Source: a virus. Taken from it: a stretch of DNA of 38,171 nt. This document shows, one piece after another, positions 31,941 to 38,127 of this stretch (positions within the stretch are counted from its first letter, which is position 1; the number at the start of each line of letters is the position of its first letter). The stretch covers positions 1 to 38,171 of IMG/VR virus record IMGVR_UViG_3300022707_000431; one strand, written 5' to 3'. The position numbers and the translations under genes are program-made. The notes under the pieces are model-generated. The model saw only the letters and a program-made list of their open reading frames with translations, made no database searches and was not told where the DNA came from.

Positions 31941-32939
31941 ATGCAAACCAGAATACTCTTAACAGGCGGATGCGGGTTCCTTGGCCACCACGTGGTCAAC
32001 CATCTGCTTGTCAACACAGACTGGAACATCGTCATATTAGACAGACTATCATATGCGTCAAATGGATTCGACAGATTACGTGATATAAAAGTCTTCGATA
32101 ACAAGCGGATCCTGTGCATTGCAACTGACTTTTCACAGCCCATATCTGCTGGTGTAGCAAAAGAAATCGGGGATGTCCACTACATTCTGCACATGGGCGC
32201 AGAAACACACGTGGATAATTCGATCAAAGATCCTGTCCCGTTTATCATTTCAAACGTATTGGGAACCCATTACATCCTGAAACTGGCAGAAAACATGATC
32301 AATCTGAAGCTGATGCTGTATGCGTCTACGGATGAAGTCATGGGACCAGCACCAATGGGGGTAGATTTCAAAGAAACAGACGTACCCAACCCTACGAACC
32401 CCTATGCAGCTACCAAGATGGGTGCTGAAGCCCTTTGTATGGCGTATGCCAATACGTACAAAATACCAGTGGCCATTACACGCACGATGAATTTATTTGG
32501 AGAACGCCAACACGGGGAGAAATACGTGCCCCTGTGCATCAACAAGATTTTGAATAGTGAATGTATTTACATCCATGCGAACCCAGCGAAGACTGTATCT
32601 GGCTCACGGTTCTGGCTACACTGTCGCAACTATGCTGCTGCTGCACTGTTTCTTCTGAAAAGAGGGAGAGCATCAGAGATTTATAATGTCGTTGGAAACA
32701 AAGAAGTATCCAATCTTGATATGGCTGATATGATTGCAAGCATCGTCGGGAAGCCATTATTTTATGAAATGACAAATTTCCATGCCAGTAGGCCGGGGCA
32801 TGATCTTCGTTATAGCTTATGTGGTAAGAAGTTACGTCAAATGGGATGGAAACATCCGGTAACTTTCGAGGATAGCTTATCCAAAACTATTCACTGGTTT
32901 CTAAAACCAAATAACAAAAGATGGTTAGAATGGGAATAA
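31941..32939 (+). CDS. NAD-dependent sugar dehydratase/epimerase (RmlB-like)
   Basis: A 332-residue short-chain dehydrogenase of the extended class. GGCGFLG (9-15) binds NAD; STDEV (129-133) is the typical Ser/Thr-Asp-Glu triad of dTDP-glucose 4,6-dehydratases; YAATK (155-159) gives the catalytic Tyr and Lys. It likely makes a 4-keto-6-deoxy sugar nucleotide or a related intermediate for the phage-encoded glycosyltransferases. Start at ATG 31941 with GAGG 6 nt upstream. Length is close to that of bacterial RmlB (about 350). Confidence 0.85.
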   Translation: MQTRILLTGGCGFLGHHVVNHLLVNTDWNIVILDRLSYASNGFDRLRDIKVFDNKRILCIATDFSQPISAGVAKEIGDVHYILHMGAETHVDNSIKDPVPFIISNVLGTHYILKLAENMINLKLMLYASTDEVMGPAPMGVDFKETDVPNPTNPYAATKMGAEALCMAYANTYKIPVAITRTMNLFGERQHGEKYVPLCINKILNSECIYIHANPAKTVSGSRFWLHCRNYAAAALFLLKRGRASEIYNVVGNKEVSNLDMADMIASIVGKPLFYEMTNFHASRPGHDLRYSLCGKKLRQMGWKHPVTFEDSLSKTIHWFLKPNNKRWLEWE

Positions 32940-32949
32940 AGGGGTGTGT

Positions 32950-33132
32950 ATGAGTACTAATGCTCATGAAGAAGGTGTTCTTCAGCACTGCGATATGTGT
33001 AGGTGCGAGAATGAAATAATAAAAGTCATTGGTGGCGGGGTCAAGTGCTGCGATGGTTGCGTCAAGAAGGTTCTCAGTTCTCCCCAGGATTTCTATGTTC
33101 GAAATGGCATGATCAACCGGAAAGGTTGGTAG
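32950..33132 (+). CDS. 60-aa zinc-ribbon protein
   Basis: Start at ATG 32950 after GGGG at 5 nt spacing; an earlier GTG is too close to the site. It has CDMC (about 15-18) and CDGC (about 36-39), a four-Cys zinc ribbon, with additional Cys at 20 and 35, then a short tail. Sandwiched between two sugar genes. It resembles the other small zinc ribbons in the left arm. Role unknown. Confidence 0.7.
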   Translation: MSTNAHEEGVLQHCDMCRCENEIIKVIGGGVKCCDGCVKKVLSSPQDFYVRNGMINRKGW

Positions 33133-33148
33133 GTCAAAAAACCAATTA

Positions 33149-34546
33149 ATGAGAGTCTTATTCTGGAATCCCTATCCGATGTGGTTCAAGCACTTTGCCT
33201 GTGAGCTTGAGCTTATCATCAAGCATCTAAAAGCTGGGGATGAAGTGTTTGCTGTAGAATGCGTTGGACACCTACCGTTTTGCGAACAGAACCGTTTCCA
33301 CGATACGTCCCTGTGTGTACCCTGTGTGGCACAGCGCAGGAACTGCTACAAACTGGCAGGGGTACAGAATATCATCCCGCTGGATCTGGCTACGTACATG
33401 ATCAAGGATGATTATGAACACTTGATAAAATCAGGACATACATCAGTTTTATCGTATAAAGGTAAAAACATCGGAACTGCCATAGCGTCCACGATCATCA
33501 GTAATACCCACGGATCAGATTCAGACCTTGATGAATATTCAGAATTCATTGGACAGCAGACAATGGTATCACAAGCCATGCAGGATTTCTTTCACATCAA
33601 GTTCCAGAAGCACAAGATCAACCTGTTCTACACATTCAATGGACGGTTCGCAACCATGCGTCCAGCCATCAATGCTGCTGAAAACCTTGGGATCAAGTAT
33701 TTCACGTATGACAACCCATTCGTGAAAGATGACTACAGGCTGGCTGAGAACGCCACAGTTCAGGATGTCAACTTTATGCGTAAAGAAATTGATACAGTCT
33801 GGGAGAATGATAAATCCCCGTATGAGCACAAGGAACTCATGGCTGCTGAGTATTTCAATAAAGCTCGTGGAATGTACAAAGTGGACGATCCCAACAGAAT
33901 GCCATTCAGCTTTGATGTGCAGAAACGCAACATTGCCATATTCATAACCAGCAACTATGAGCTGCATATAGCTGAGAACGCCACACCAAACATCTATGAG
34001 GACCAGTTGGATGCGCTTACGCACTTGGCTGATGCAGGGTTGCACAAAGACATCCACTTCCACGTCAGAATCCATCCTGCACTGGAGACTGATTTCAACT
34101 CATTCACGTACAAATTCATGTCATTTCGCAGAAACAACTTTCACATCATCCCCCCTGGGGCACAAGTCAGTAGCCACAGACTGGTGGAACTGTGTGAGAA
34201 GACCATCGTATTCTATTCCAGCATGGGCATACAAGCCAACTACATGGGAAAGCCCGTAATCGGGCTGGACAACACTGAATGGGACAATCTTGATATAGCT
34301 TATAAACCCCGTGATCACGATCATTTCGTGGAATTGGTCGCTATGGAGAATCTGCCTCCAAAGCCAAAAACTGGTGCTATCAAGTATGGGTACTGGGCAG
34401 TCACTCATGGGCATAAATTCACGAATTGGTACTTTGACAAATTTGAGAGTGTGCCGAATTTCTTCGGGTCCACGGAAATCCATAAGCAGATTCATGAAGA
34501 TGTTGTGAAGAATACGAGAACTGTCAATGAACTTTTTGAGGTGTGA
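33149..34546 (+). CDS. capsule-synthesis-type glycosyltransferase (GT-B)
   Basis: A 465-residue cytoplasmic protein. The start MRVLFWNPYPMWFKHFACELELIIKHLKAGDEVFAVEC is a Rossmann beta-alpha unit. C-x-x-C-x-x-x-x-x-x-C (LCVPCVAQRRNC) may bind metal. The C-terminal half has HFHVRIHPAL and later VSSHRLVELCEKTIVFYSSMGIQANYMGKPVIGLDN, the pattern of capsule polysaccharide synthesis-like glycosyltransferases and CMP-Kdo-type enzymes that use an activated sugar. It follows the RmlB-like gene, so donor synthesis and transfer could be linked. The acceptor (virion, DNA or host envelope) cannot be read from sequence. Confidence 0.7.
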   Translation: MRVLFWNPYPMWFKHFACELELIIKHLKAGDEVFAVECVGHLPFCEQNRFHDTSLCVPCVAQRRNCYKLAGVQNIIPLDLATYMIKDDYEHLIKSGHTSVLSYKGKNIGTAIASTIISNTHGSDSDLDEYSEFIGQQTMVSQAMQDFFHIKFQKHKINLFYTFNGRFATMRPAINAAENLGIKYFTYDNPFVKDDYRLAENATVQDVNFMRKEIDTVWENDKSPYEHKELMAAEYFNKARGMYKVDDPNRMPFSFDVQKRNIAIFITSNYELHIAENATPNIYEDQLDALTHLADAGLHKDIHFHVRIHPALETDFNSFTYKFMSFRRNNFHIIPPGAQVSSHRLVELCEKTIVFYSSMGIQANYMGKPVIGLDNTEWDNLDIAYKPRDHDHFVELVAMENLPPKPKTGAIKYGYWAVTHGHKFTNWYFDKFESVPNFFGSTEIHKQIHEDVVKNTRTVNELFEV

Positions 34547-34548
34547 TT

Positions 34549-34734
34549 ATGGATATGATTCAGGTACAGGAAGAAGCTGTAAATGGAAAGGCTATTGCGC
34601 AATTATTTTGGCTAGCTTATGACACAATTAAATTGGATGATCCAGAACGTGCTGATGCGTGGATGGAGTGTGTTCTGATAGATATAAGTATTTTGATAAA
34701 TAAGAAAATTTTTATTGACAAGGGTGGGGAATAA
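34549..34734 (+). CDS. hypothetical 61-aa acidic protein
   Basis: Start at ATG 34549 with GAGG 7 nt upstream, preferred to the in-frame GTG 34543. The protein (MDMIQVQEEAVNGKAIAQLFWLAYDTIKLDDPERADAWMECVLIDISILINKKIF) is helical and acidic. Its last codons contain the -35 element of the next promoter. Unknown function. Confidence 0.65.
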   Translation: MDMIQVQEEAVNGKAIAQLFWLAYDTIKLDDPERADAWMECVLIDISILINKKIFIDKGGE

Positions 34735-34742
34735 TGTAGGAT
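34715..34742 (+). promoter_or_regulatory. promoter for the structured leader and replication genes
   Basis: Perfect -35 TTGACA (34715-34720), 16-nt spacer, -10 TAGGAT (34737-34742, four of six). Predicted transcription start near 34749, just before the structured RNA. The -35 lies in the end of the preceding gene. Confidence 0.65.
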
Positions 34743-34753
34743 GTTTGAAGTAA

Positions 34754-34869
34754 GGGACAAATACCCAAGCACGAAGGTATTCTACTGACATTCAAATTGC
34801 GGACACTTTATGTCGTAAGGCATAGAGCGGTAACCTACGCTTGGGGAACCGTCCCACGTCCGCTTTTTT
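34754..34869 (+). ncRNA. structured leader RNA with pseudoknot and U6 end (RNA-1)
   Basis: A non-coding 152-nt gap holds nested structure. Helix P1: GCGGAC (34799-34804) with GTCCGC (34858-34863), followed by TTTTTT (34864-34869), an intrinsic-terminator arrangement. Inside is a 9-bp hairpin, CTTTATGTC/GGCATAGAG, with a GTAA loop (GNRA class, 34806-34827). Then an H-type pseudoknot: CGGT (34828-34831) with ACCG (34848-34851), and GGGA (34844-34847) with TCCC (34852-34855). Upstream bases can instead pair CCCAAGC (34764-34770) with GCTTGGG (34839-34845) and GGGAC (34754-34758) with GTCCC (34851-34855). That conflicts with the pseudoknot and encloses only one strand of P1. A strong ribosome-binding site follows. 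Attenuator, riboswitch or stand-alone small RNA are all possible; no known class matches to my eye. Confidence 0.6.
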
Positions 34870-34886
34870 ATTTAGGAGGTTTATTT

Positions 34887-35243
34887 ATGCTTAAATATTG
34901 CTACGAAATTCCAGATATTCAGTTAGCCTATAATGGATGGACATATGTTATGAAGGAATATAAATTCAGAGATAATGAAGAAGCATTGAATACCATGAGA
35001 AGTTTAGATCATATTCTACAAGAATTTGATACATCTTGGTATGGCTTTGGAGATTGGAACTATAGCGGAATACCACACATTAAAGATGACGGATCACAGG
35101 GTAAAAAAATATATTCCATAGATCAAACACAGAACAAAATGAATGGACTCACAATCACATTCGTATTGTCACCATATTTACTTCCTTGGCTGTCCGAATG
35201 GAGCAAAAATAAAAGGGTTAAAAATGGCAAGTCCACAAGTTGA
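34887..35243 (+). CDS. hypothetical protein, first gene after the structured leader
   Basis: A 118-residue protein starting at ATG 34887 after TAGGAGGT (6 nt); the open frame upstream only runs through the leader RNA. The sequence is rich in Tyr, Trp and Asp (YCYEIPDIQLAYNGWTYVMKEYKF; DTSWYGFGDWNYSG), with a basic tail. No family is recognised. It overlaps the O-like initiator gene by 20 nt, so both depend on the same leader. Confidence 0.75.
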   Translation: MLKYCYEIPDIQLAYNGWTYVMKEYKFRDNEEALNTMRSLDHILQEFDTSWYGFGDWNYSGIPHIKDDGSQGKKIYSIDQTQNKMNGLTITFVLSPYLLPWLSEWSKNKRVKNGKSTS

Positions 35244-35955
35244 AGATGGATTCGTTCGTACAGCACGAGAATTACAGTCTGCGCTGTGTAAAACTAGGGT
35301 CCCTGGAGAAGCCAGACAGATGTTCGATGTCATTCTCATGAAAACTTACGGGTATCATAAAAAACAAGATCGTATTAGCACTAGTCAATTTATGCAACTC
35401 ACTGGTATGTCTAGAATTGCAGTTTATAGAGCAAGAAAGAAACTAGTTTCAATGAATATGATAACTGTCTACAATAAAGCAGACAGTTACATCCTATACT
35501 ATTCCATACAAAAGAATTATGAAAAGTGGAAAGTGTCTACAAAAATGCAGATATCTACAAAAAAGTCACAAGGTGTCTACAAAAATGATACACAAGTGTC
35601 TACAAAAATGCAGACACCCTTAGTAGTTAAAGATAATACAAAAGAGAATATACAAAAGAAAGTTATTTCACGGGCAAGCCGTGAGACATGGCTCACCATC
35701 TTTGGTGACTACTGGGAAAAACAACTTGGTGGCAAAATGGCATACGGGATGGCTGCCAAGTTCCTGAAACCCCTGGTGGACGAGCATGGTTCTGAGCGTG
35801 TGATGCTGAAGTTCAAGGCGTATTTTAGCTATGTTCGTGTAACGGGATCCCAGCCATTCGCAAACATATCTATTTTCGCAAGTCGTTTTGAGTTCTGGCA
35901 GGCTGGCTGTCAGTACAATAAAACTAAAAAGGGCTGGGAAGCGGAGGATTACTGA
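35224..35955 (+). CDS. lambda O-like replication initiator
   Basis: A 243-residue protein. Residues 1-85 match the N-terminal replication-origin-binding domain of phage O proteins: EDGFVRTARELQSALCKTRVPGEARQMFDVILMKTYGYHKKQDRISTSQFMQLTGMSRIAVYRARKKLVSMNMI, a winged helix. Such proteins bind iterons and recruit the host helicase loader. The iterons lie inside this gene, as in lambda, and encode the low-complexity middle (VSTKMQISTKKSQGVYKN...). The C-terminal 100 residues (WLTIFGDYWEKQLGGKMAYGMAAKFLKPLVDEHG...) are the partner-binding part. Start at ATG 35224 after AAAAGGG; a longer upstream frame is out of context. Confidence 0.88.
   Translation: MASPQVEDGFVRTARELQSALCKTRVPGEARQMFDVILMKTYGYHKKQDRISTSQFMQLTGMSRIAVYRARKKLVSMNMITVYNKADSYILYYSIQKNYEKWKVSTKMQISTKKSQGVYKNDTQVSTKMQTPLVVKDNTKENIQKKVISRASRETWLTIFGDYWEKQLGGKMAYGMAAKFLKPLVDEHGSERVMLKFKAYFSYVRVTGSQPFANISIFASRFEFWQAGCQYNKTKKGWEAEDY
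35463..35613 (+). repeat. iteron array, candidate replication origin
   Basis: Five direct repeats inside the initiator gene. Four are GTGTCTACAAAAATGCAG-like, starting at 35533, 35551, 35573 and 35596 (spacing 18, 22 and 23 nt; the second is ATATCTACAAAAAAGTCA). A fifth, diverged copy at 35463-35488 is a perfect dyad, AACTGTCT/AGACAGTT around acaataaagc. The last copy also closes as a dyad, GTGTCT...AGACAC. The following 35614-35670 is very AT-rich, a likely unwinding element. The arrangement matches the lambda origin. Confidence 0.8.
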
Positions 35956-36179
35956 TGGTGAAAAAGAAACGCTTGATAAAGGGTAAAGATTTTGATGGAT
36001 GGTCCATTAAGTCTAGTCGTGGATTTAGTAATCATTTTTGGGATACAAAATCAAAAGTTATAAAATATATTATATGGGTTTCGGGATGTAGATATCGGAA
36101 TCATGAAATGGCCCTAAAGAAAATTCTATTTTGTGATGAGTCCAAGATAGTCCGTGTCAAATTTGTGGAGATCCTATGA
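35955..36179 (+). CDS. hypothetical 74-aa basic protein
   Basis: Starts with its A shared with the initiator stop (TGATG). It is very Lys/Arg rich with aromatic residues (GFSNHFWDTKSKVIKYIIWVSGCRYRNH) and may bind nucleic acid. No family is recognised. It overlaps the next gene as ATGA. In the place where lambda has the helicase loader gene P, but far too small to be one. Confidence 0.6.
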   Translation: MVKKKRLIKGKDFDGWSIKSSRGFSNHFWDTKSKVIKYIIWVSGCRYRNHEMALKKILFCDESKIVRVKFVEIL

Positions 36180-36478
36180 AAATAACCCTATTCGGAAAAG
36201 AATACAACTTCAAGATAGATCCAGATCCACAGAAAACGTGTGGATTGTGTCAGGATGGGCTGATAACGTACATAATACGCAGGGATGGCTACCCGTATTC
36301 GTTCCTGGCACGTTGTACGTGCGTGAATGGGGATGGATACGGGACCTGGAAGTATGGAAAGGATGGGACCAGAACGTTCAGAAAGGTTAATTATCCACAG
36401 AAGAACCCACGCACGTTGGATTTACTGGATCACAGCAGATGGCCTGTGATGGAAGTAGAAGATAAAGTTATATTTTAA
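36176..36478 (+). CDS. Cys-motif protein of the replication block
   Basis: A 100-residue protein with CGLCQDGL (about 22-29) and CTC (about 47-49) in a beta-rich context (YIIRRDGYPYSFLARCTCVNGDGYG). This CxxC...CxC knuckle resembles the short zinc-binding segment that phages often encode next to replication loaders. The rest is basic. Role in replication is inferred only from place. It is followed after 10 nt by the next gene. Confidence 0.65.
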   Translation: MKITLFGKEYNFKIDPDPQKTCGLCQDGLITYIIRRDGYPYSFLARCTCVNGDGYGTWKYGKDGTRTFRKVNYPQKNPRTLDLLDHSRWPVMEVEDKVIF

Positions 36479-36488
36479 AGGAGCCAGT

Positions 36489-36743
36489 ATGAGCAATCTA
36501 TCAAGTATCTGCGGGTTGTGGAGTAAGGTATCCAAGAGTGGAAACAAGTTCTATTCTGGCAAAATAAAAGAAAGCATCACGCTGAATGCTGGGGACTGGA
36601 TTAATATGTTCCCAGTTAGTGGAGATAAAAAGACTAAGGGGAGTCCAGAGTTCAATCTGATGGTGGCTGGGGGTACTGTACAGGATAATACTAAACAGGA
36701 GCCTGTGCAGCAGCAGGAACAAAGTGAAAACGTAGCGTTCTAA
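36489..36743 (+). CDS. hypothetical small protein
   Basis: An 84-residue protein: beta-like N-terminal part (GLWSKVSKSGNKFYSGKIKESITLNAGDWINMFPV) and a disordered Gln/Glu tail (EPVQQQEQSENVAF). The shape, an OB-like small beta fold plus an acidic end, resembles small single-strand-binding-like accessory proteins, but similarity is not strong enough to name it. AAAGGAG is 6 nt upstream. It is the last gene before the second structured RNA. Confidence 0.65.
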   Translation: MSNLSSICGLWSKVSKSGNKFYSGKIKESITLNAGDWINMFPVSGDKKTKGSPEFNLMVAGGTVQDNTKQEPVQQQEQSENVAF

Positions 36744-36842
36744 ATAATCTGAGGGCAACGGGGAGCGAGTGGATTAACTGGATGAGGACTGGTTGGTATG
36801 TTGCAATCCTGGCGCCATGATCCGTTGTCTTCTTTGAAATTT

Positions 36843-36935
36843 GAGTGGGAGTGTTGCTATCGGAAGGTAGTGACGGATGCGAGCCTTTCTTCCTGTGCCG
36901 TTAGGCTTTCGACTGATCGACTCCCACTCTTTTTT
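36843..36935 (+). ncRNA. structured RNA with pseudoknot and U6 end (RNA-2)
   Basis: Perfect 10-bp closing helix GAGTGGGAGT (36843-36852) with ACTCCCACTC (36920-36929), then TTTTTT (36930-36935). Inside, GCTATC/GGTAGT with a GGAA loop (GNRA class, 36856-36871), then an H-type pseudoknot: ACGG (36873-36876) with CCGT (36898-36901), and AGCCT (36882-36886) with AGGCT (36903-36907). The 67-nt interior is too long for an ordinary terminator. The same order of parts as RNA-1. No good promoter is evident directly upstream, so it may be the 3' end of the replication transcript or a processed RNA. 36744-36842 upstream shows no clear feature. Confidence 0.6.
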
Positions 36936-36946
36936 GAAAGGTGGTG

Positions 36947-37129
36947 ATGTGTAGTGGAAGAAGACCTTCGACAAAGAATGCTGTAGAGCGGTTCCAATCC
37001 GCCACTCAGCACCCCATGAGAGTCCTGACGTTGGCTCAGGACGAACGCAAACCAGATTTATGGGTTGTACTACAAGAAAGGATGAGAACGTGCGAGAGAT
37101 TAGATTTAGAGCGTGGGATAATTCTTTAA
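36947..37129 (+). CDS. possible 60-aa protein overlapping the YopX-like gene
   Basis: ATG 36947 follows GAAAGG by 6 nt. The frame is open for 60 codons (MCSGRRPSTKNAVERF..., then LTLAQDERKPDLWVVLQERM) and overlaps the next gene by 40 nt. The DNA also folds into hairpins (GCGG/CCGC around TTCCAAT at 36988-37002; GTCCTGA/TCAGGAC at 37022-37042), so it could instead be a continuation of non-coding RNA. Both readings are open. Confidence 0.4.
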   Translation: MCSGRRPSTKNAVERFQSATQHPMRVLTLAQDERKPDLWVVLQERMRTCERLDLERGIIL

Positions 37130-37533
37130 ACCCTCCCCGTATGATGGATTCGGATGAGTGTGGGGAGTGGACTCTTGAGTCTTTGTTTTCATGTTCACTG
37201 GAAGTAATGCAGTACACAGGACTTAAGGATAAGAACGGGGTGGAGATTTATGAGGGGGATGTTGTAGGTGCTAGTCAAAAAGACATGAGCAGGGTTATGA
37301 AGTATAAACCTGAGAAAATCTTGGGGTTGGTCAGGTGGAGCCGTGGTGCGTTAAGGATAAAATTTGATAATCTTCGTGGCGATTGTGGAAAAGAAATAAT
37401 TGCCCACGACATTGACACTGGCACCAGAGGGTATGAATACTTTAATTGGGCGACCTTAACTTACAAAATTTGTAATATTAAAGTCATCGGGAATATTCAT
37501 GAAAACCCAGAACTTATTAAAAAATCAGAATAA
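37090..37533 (+). CDS. YopX-family phage protein
   Basis: A 147-residue protein starting at GTG 37090 (AAGAAAGG at good spacing), giving REIRFRAWDNS at the N-terminus, the usual YopX opening. Other family marks are VMQYTGLKDKNGVEIYEGDVV (about 43-63), WSRGALRIKF and the ending VIGNIHENPEL. The family is very common in phages and prophages as a beta-rich fold of unknown function. Length fits the family. Confidence 0.9.
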   Translation: MREIRFRAWDNSLNPPRMMDSDECGEWTLESLFSCSLEVMQYTGLKDKNGVEIYEGDVVGASQKDMSRVMKYKPEKILGLVRWSRGALRIKFDNLRGDCGKEIIAHDIDTGTRGYEYFNWATLTYKICNIKVIGNIHENPELIKKSE

Positions 37534-37554
37534 TTATTTTTTACAGGGGTCCCC

Positions 37555-37695
37555 ATGAAGAAAAAAGAAACCATACTGTAAACCCTCAGAAGAGAATACC
37601 ACGGGTGGCTCAAGGAGTTCTGGTTCCCACCCAGGGTGTTCGAGCTGACCAAGGATGATCTGAAGTGGATGCTACCTGAGATATCCCAAGAGTGA
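37555..37695 (+). pseudogene. small gene interrupted by an in-frame TAA
   Basis: ATG 37555 follows AGGGG at good spacing, 22 nt after the YopX-like gene. Eight codons (MKKKETIL) lead to TAA at 37579-37581, then the same frame stays open for 37 codons of clearly protein-like sequence (TLRREYHGWLKEFWFPPRV, then FELTKDDLKWMLPEI) to TGA. One base change (CAA or GAA to TAA) would explain it. Either a recent nonsense mutation, a sequencing error, or stop read-through. No restart codon with a binding site is seen. Confidence 0.5.
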
Positions 37696-37747
37696 CTAAG
37701 TGGGTATAGGACTATTTGAAAATTTATTTTTTCATGGAATGCAATCA

Positions 37748-37775
37748 GGTACCCTTAATCATGGGGGGGGGTACC
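37748..37775 (+). repeat. hairpin with a nine-G run
   Basis: GGTACCC (37748-37754) pairs with GGGTACC (37769-37775); the loop contains most of a G9 run (37763-37771). The run is also within a 39-codon open frame from ATG 37734 that has no ribosome-binding site. A G9 run is prone to slippage or sequencing error. Confidence 0.4.
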
Positions 37776-37796
37776 CATGTCGGGTTCGATCTGATA

Positions 37797-37847
37797 GGCT
37801 CTCACAATGCTGAGGATGCTCCAGGACGAACGCAAGTGATCAGAGCC
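37797..37847 (+). other. structured non-coding element sharing a 13-nt motif with 37038-37050
   Basis: GGCTCTCAC (37797-37805) pairs with GTG-atc-AGAGCC (37836-37847), a 9-bp helix with a 3-nt bulge. Inside lies a small hairpin, CTGAG/CT(c)CAG (37810-37824), and AGGACGAACGCAA (37823-37835), which is identical to 37038-37050. In both places it follows a hairpin strand. Confidence 0.4.
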
Positions 37848-38127
37848 ATACTGTGAACCGTAGAAATGATCCAGTGAGCGTACAGGGGAATAATGGTATT
37901 GAGTCAACTGCGTGGTTATCATAGTCCAGCTGGCTACGTTGTTAAACCAAGTCCCTTCCCGCCCAGCCTACCACGTTTATCAGTGAAAAGCAATAGGGAT
38001 AAATCATATTGATACGGTTCTTATTGATATACCATAAGAATGCCATCGTAAACTATTTAATTATTATGCAAATAAACTAAAGATTTATCAGCATCACGTC
38101 GAAGAACATGGTAGAATGATAGTGCAT

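Noticed and set aside
34797-34886. Upstream extension of the 34887 gene
   Set aside because: It would run through the structured leader and bypass the strong TAGGAGGT site; ATG 34887 is far better.
35463-35613. CRISPR array
   Set aside because: Repeats are 15-18 nt with spacers of 0-8 nt inside an initiator gene; they are iterons.
36940-37017. tRNA-like element (TTCCAAT loop on a GCGG/CCGC stem, then CCCCA)
   Set aside because: No acceptable D or anticodon arm can be formed, and the acceptor helix has a mismatch. Not a tRNA.
37780-37840. Hammerhead-like core CTGAGGA ... CGAA
   Set aside because: The strands do not form stem II, GAAA is incomplete and no cleavage-site helix fits.
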